From an uncultured Collinsella sp. (lineage in GTDB: Bacteria > Actinomycetota > Coriobacteriia > Coriobacteriales > Coriobacteriaceae): a stretch of DNA of 64,000 nt. This document shows positions 61,113 through 64,000 of the stretch, one piece after another. Position 1 is the first letter of the stretch. The number at the start of each line of letters is the position of its first letter. A model generated the notes under the pieces. It saw nothing but the letters and a program-made list of their open reading frames with translations, was not told the origin of the DNA and searched no databases. The stretch is from assembly GCA_900546775.1 (NCBI GenBank), contig UREM01000001.1, positions 43,412 to 107,411 of the forward strand, read 5' to 3'. A program made the translations under genes and the position numbers.

Positions 61113-61948
61113 AAAGAGAAGCGCGTAGGCTTCGAAGCCTTATCGACGATGCCGACGCCATCATCGTCGGCATCGGCTCGGGCATGTCGAGCGCCGCCGG
61201 GTTCAACCATTACAACCGCGCGGGCATGGCGCGCGCAGGAATGGCGGACTGGCAGCAAGCCTTTGGCTTCAAGAGCCTTTTCGACGGCTTCTACCACCTC
61301 TACCCCAGCCTCGAGCAGCAATGGGCCTACTACGCGCGATATATCGATTTCATGCTGCGCGAGCCGACCTCGCAGCCCTATCTCGACCTACGGTCCCTCA
61401 TCGGCCATAAGGATTACTTCATCCTGAGCACCAATGTAGACACCCAAGTCGAGAAGACGTTTCCCGACGAGAGAACCTGTAACTATCAGGGAAGCTTCGC
61501 GCACCTTCAGTGCAAGCAGCCATGCTGTGACGAGCTCTTCGACGCGAGCCCCTACGTCGAACGCATGCTCGCGGGCATGGCGGGGTTCGAGGTCCTCAGC
61601 GAGGATATCCCCCGATGCCCGCATTGCGGCTGGCAGCTTGTGCCGTGGGTGCGCGACGACACGTTTCTGCAGGGTGCGGCCTGGCGCGAGAGCCTCGGAC
61701 GATACGAGCGCTTCGTGTGCGAGCACAGCGATCACCGCGTGCTGTTGTTGGAGCTCGGCGTAGGCGAGATGACCCCCGGCATCATCACGCTCCCGTTCTG
61801 GAGCATGACCGCGAAGCTGCCGGATGCGCACCTTTTGAGCGTAAACATCTCGGGCGACTCGGCTCCGTTGCAGCTTGGAAGCAAGGCAGAGGCGATCCAA
61901 GCCGATTTGGGCGCCCTGCTCTCGGTGGCGCGGGCAGGTGGCGAGTAA
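61100..61948 (+). CDS. Sirtuin-like protein 3 (SirTM-like)
   Basis: The 282-residue protein has 'GIGSGMSSAAG' (24-34), 'STNVD' (110-114), 'YQGS' (129-132), a zinc site (C138, C142/C143, C173, C176), 'LELGVGEMTPGII' and 'LLSVNI'. It lacks the N-terminal extension of protein 1. GGAG is 8 bases before the ATG, and the gene overlaps protein 2 by 13 bases, implying coupled translation. Together the three genes look like a diverged tandem expansion. The activity (deacetylation or ADP-ribosylation) is not proven by sequence. Confidence 0.82.
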   Translation: MPPLEREARRLRSLIDDADAIIVGIGSGMSSAAGFNHYNRAGMARAGMADWQQAFGFKSLFDGFYHLYPSLEQQWAYYARYIDFMLREPTSQPYLDLRSLIGHKDYFILSTNVDTQVEKTFPDERTCNYQGSFAHLQCKQPCCDELFDASPYVERMLAGMAGFEVLSEDIPRCPHCGWQLVPWVRDDTFLQGAAWRESLGRYERFVCEHSDHRVLLLELGVGEMTPGIITLPFWSMTAKLPDAHLLSVNISGDSAPLQLGSKAEAIQADLGALLSVARAGGE

Positions 61949-61983
61949 CGCGGAGCGGTAGACGCGCAATGAGGTTTTAGCCG

Positions 61984-62013
61984 CAGCCTCCGAACGAGAG
62001 GGCTCGGAGGCTG
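61984..62013. terminator. Stem-loop between the sirtuin operon and second TetR gene
   Basis: Ten-base arms CAGCCTCCGA and TCGGAGGCTG enclose a 10-base loop. The T-run is lacking. It lies between convergent genes. Confidence 0.5.
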
Positions 62014-62031
62014 GTATTCCTGAATCGCAGG

Positions 62032-62592
62032 TCACGATGGGTTATCGGAATCGTGAAGAGCGGATACCGCCAGTAAGCCCCCTTCGGAATAGGCGTTGAG
62101 CAGCTCCTGGGCATGGGCGAACTCGGGGCCTCGTCTCCAGCCGAGCAGGCGGTTGACGGCCAGATTGCCCTGGACGTTGTGGACGAAGAGCAGGAAGGCG
62201 TCTTCGCGTGAAAGCCCTGTTTTCTCCATGACCCAGGGAACCATCTGTTCCGCTCCGCGTTCTATGACGCGCTGGGCTACGCGAGCGTATGCGTCGCTGT
62301 CCGAATAAAGCAGGCGATAATCGTCATCTGCCGGCGGACGCTGGCAAAGCGTTGCCGATTCAACCCCCTCAAGCGGGGGAGCCGCTGCCAATGCCTCGTC
62401 GATAAGCGCATCGAGCAGCGCGTACTTATCCTCGTAATGCAGATAGAACGTTCCCCGGTTGATCTCGGCGCGGCGGCAGATGTCCGCCACCGTCATCTTC
62501 GCGAAGCCGACCTCGGCCAGCAGCGCGAAGAACGCCTCCTGTATGACCGAGAGGGTGTAGCGCCGCCGGTGGTCGATCTTGGTTTCTCCCAT
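62032..62592 (-). CDS. TetR/AcrR-family regulator, second copy
   Basis: The 186-residue near-duplicate of the regulator at 58747 has the same HTH ('NRGTFYLHYEDKYALLDAL') and nearly the same ligand domain, with a slightly longer C-terminus. ATG at 62592 has GGAG 5 bases upstream; the open frame to 62706 is the upstream region. It is divergent from a truncated copy of the first sirtuin gene and keeps the operator and promoter arrangement. It may still cross-regulate the intact operon. Confidence 0.92.
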   Translation of the reverse strand: MGETKIDHRRRYTLSVIQEAFFALLAEVGFAKMTVADICRRAEINRGTFYLHYEDKYALLDALIDEALAAAPPLEGVESATLCQRPPADDDYRLLYSDSDAYARVAQRVIERGAEQMVPWVMEKTGLSREDAFLLFVHNVQGNLAVNRLLGWRRGPEFAHAQELLNAYSEGGLLAVSALHDSDNPS

Positions 62593-62695
62593 CGCCTCTC
62601 CAATCTGAGTCGTTTGACAATGTCCAGTAGCTGTTCGTTTATCGACAGGTGCACGCGTTTGTTCATTGCCCCTGAGAAAATCAACAAGGATACTG

Positions 62696-62724
62696 TTTAT
62701 AGACACCTGTTTATTATAGCTGAA
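62696..62724. promoter_or_regulatory. Second copy of the TetR operator and promoters
   Basis: TATAGACACCTGTTTATT (62698-62715) differs from the first copy by one base. The minus-strand TTCAGC / 17 / TATAAA promoter is unchanged, and the plus-strand -10 is TATTAT. The flanking 140 bp is also recognisably the same as in the first copy. Confidence 0.6.
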
Positions 62725-62735
62725 AGGGAGTACGG

Positions 62736-62936
62736 ATGACCCTGTGCGAGAAACTCGGCATCGGGCTTGTCAGCCGATCGTTTTCCCATCGGTCCGTCTA
62801 TCGAAACGGCGGCACGTCATACGATTTGAGCGATTGCGAGCCTGCTGCTTGCAAGCAAGATATCGAGGCTTTTGCCCGCAAGGTGGAGGAGGCTGATTGC
62901 GTGTTTACGGGAGAGGCAGGTAGGCAGGCGTTATGA
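62736..62936 (+). pseudogene. Truncated second copy of sirtuin-like gene 1
   Basis: Sixty-six codons start at ATG 62736 with AAAGGGAG upstream. Residues 1-58 align with the start of sirtuin 1 ('SRSFSHRSVYRNGGTSYDLSD' against 'NQSFSLQAAYRSGGTPYELSD'). Homology ends at 'VEEADCVFTGEAG', right at the NAD loop, and the frame stops at TGA overlapping the ATG of the radical-SAM gene. The gene was interrupted by insertion of that element. Confidence 0.8.
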
Positions 62937-63622
62937 GCATCTGCATCAAAAATCAGATTCAGAATATGAATATCGTCATCGGCTGCACGGTGGGGTGTCC
63001 ATATTGCTATGCCCGTAACAATGTGAAACGTTGGCATATGATTGACGACTTCGCTGATCCTGCGTTCTTCCCGAGCAAGCTCAAGATGATGGAAAAGAAA
63101 CGCCCGCAGAACTTTCTCCTTACCGGCATGAGCGATCTCTCCGGGTGGAAGCTGGAATGGCGAGACGAGGTATTTGCAAAGATCCATGAGAATCCACAGC
63201 ATCAGTTCCTGTTCCTGACCAAGAGACCCGATTTGCTGGATTTAGATACCGACCTGGAAAACGCATGGTTCGGCGTTACGGTGACGAGAAAAGCGGAGCT
63301 GTGGCGTATCGACGCCCTTCGGAAAAACCTCAAAGCAAATCACTTCTTCGTTACTTTTGAGCCGCTATTCGACGATCCCGGTACGGTCGACCTTTCCGGA
63401 ATCAACTGGATCGTCGTCGGTACCATGACCGGGGCGCAGAGCAGGAAGGTTCATACGGAACCGGAGTGGGCATGGTCTTTGACGGACCAGGCGCACGCGC
63501 TTGGCATTCCAATGTTTATGAAGGAAGACCTCGTCTCTGTCATAGGGGACGAAAACATGATTCAGGAATTACCGGAAGAATTCGAAAGAGTGCTGGAGGT
63601 GCAGAGAACATGGCGGAAGTGA
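62933..63622 (+). CDS. Radical SAM mobile pair protein A
   Basis: The 229-residue protein has the radical-SAM cluster CxxxCxxC at C18, C22 and C25 ('IVIGCTVGCPYCYARNNVK'), then 'FLLTGMSDLSGW', 'QHQFLFLTKRPDLL' and 'VVGTMTGAQSRK'. This matches the A member of the 'radical SAM mobile pair', two radical-SAM enzymes carried on mobile elements in gut bacteria. The product and substrate are unknown. Base composition is visibly lower in GC than the surrounding genes. It overlaps the B gene by 13 bases. Confidence 0.85.
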   Translation: MSICIKNQIQNMNIVIGCTVGCPYCYARNNVKRWHMIDDFADPAFFPSKLKMMEKKRPQNFLLTGMSDLSGWKLEWRDEVFAKIHENPQHQFLFLTKRPDLLDLDTDLENAWFGVTVTRKAELWRIDALRKNLKANHFFVTFEPLFDDPGTVDLSGINWIVVGTMTGAQSRKVHTEPEWAWSLTDQAHALGIPMFMKEDLVSVIGDENMIQELPEEFERVLEVQRTWRK

Positions 63623-64000
63623 TCGATAGAATCCTCATCAATGAGGTGGAAGCAAAGAACATCATGACCAAGTCCAGCCTGCCGGTAGGCGGCTACTCGG
63701 TCAATCCCTATGTAGGCTGCACGCATGCCTGCAAGTATTGCTATGCCTCCTTTATGAAGCGCTTTACCGGACACAAGGAGGAATGGGGCACCTTTCTTGA
63801 TGTGAAGCATTGGCCGGAAATCAAGAATCCGAAGAAATACGCTGGACAGCGGGTGGTTATCGGTTCTGTGACGGATGGCTACAATCCACAGGAGGAGCGA
63901 TTCGGGAATACCAGGAAACTCCTGGAGCAGCTGATTGGCAGCGATGCAGATATTCTGATCTGCACAAAGTCGGATCTTGTGGTACGGGATATTGATCTGC
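63610..64000 (+). CDS. Radical SAM mobile pair protein B, partial
   Basis: The frame begins at ATG 63610 and is still open at the window end (130 residues seen). It carries CxxxCxxC at C37, C41 and C44 ('NPYVGCTHACKYCYASFMKR'), 'VIGSVTDGYNPQEERFGNTR' and 'ILICTKSDLVVRDI', typical of the B member of the pair. It overlaps protein A, so the two are translationally coupled. A MarR-type regulator usually accompanies the pair and may lie beyond the window. Confidence 0.85.
   Translation, partial: MAEVIDRILINEVEAKNIMTKSSLPVGGYSVNPYVGCTHACKYCYASFMKRFTGHKEEWGTFLDVKHWPEIKNPKKYAGQRVVIGSVTDGYNPQEERFGNTRKLLEQLIGSDADILICTKSDLVVRDIDL

Overview
The window looks like chromosome of a high-GC gut anaerobe of the Coriobacteriia, most likely Collinsella. 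This is inferred from base composition, Coriobacteria-style gene content (BspA-type leucine-rich surface protein, LAxTG-like wall sorting signal, DUF58/MoxR/transglutaminase cluster, many hybrid histidine kinases) and short intergenic palindromes. No rRNA, tRNA or CRISPR array was found.

Layout. 1-1355: end of a DMT permease and ung. 1361-11745 (minus): a five-gene run of hybrid histidine kinase, MoxR ATPase, DUF58 protein, membrane transglutaminase-fold protein (catalytic Cys replaced by Ser) and a 1415-residue leucine-rich-repeat surface protein. 11876-15058 (minus): SDR oxidoreductase and VUT/YhhQ permease behind a clear promoter and structured leader, then release factor 3. 15194-15413: three tandem long hairpins. 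15529-18453: GntR-ABC ATPase-permease operon and a DMT permease. 18548-20973 (minus): ClC channel, LOG-like protein, K+ channel. 21144-27598: two hybrid sensor kinases, one fused to periplasmic binding domains and one paired with a separate binding lipoprotein. 27741-34585: MalY-type lyase, TrmO, an HTH/zinc-ribbon/TipAS regulator, glutaredoxin, a toxin-antitoxin-like mini-operon between two copies of a hairpin repeat, Dus, and a broken DUF3592 gene. 34660-45092: MacB-like ABC exporter, CoA-disulfide reductase/rhodanese, a thiol-redox cassette (TlpA, NapH-like ferredoxin, a 48-residue CXXC protein), a two-component system, and a GMP synthase lacking its glutaminase domain. 45390-51826: LuxR regulator, a large wall-anchored protein split by a frameshift, and an XRE regulator with a membrane partner. 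52278-56561: a divergent type IIA topoisomerase pair. 56809-58542: AAA ATPase behind three 19-bp repeats, and a flavodoxin-like reductase.

The most unusual region is 58747-64000. A TetR gene faces an operon of three consecutive sirtuin-like genes resembling the macrodomain-linked ADP-ribosylating class (SirTM), but without macrodomain, lipoate ligase or GcvH partners in view. The middle protein lacks the zinc cysteines and the usual catalytic position. The module has been duplicated: a second TetR gene and the start of a second first-sirtuin gene follow. That second sirtuin gene is cut off after about 60 codons and replaced by a radical-SAM 'mobile pair' A/B gene set that runs off the window. 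Both copies share an 18-bp operator-like palindrome over overlapping divergent promoters.

Other decay and mobility: four copies of a 31-nt palindrome (one forming the C-terminus of a kinase), two copies of a 55-nt hairpin repeat, a nonsense-broken DUF3592 gene, a truncated rhodanese and a frameshifted surface protein. All family assignments come from motifs read by eye; no database search was possible.
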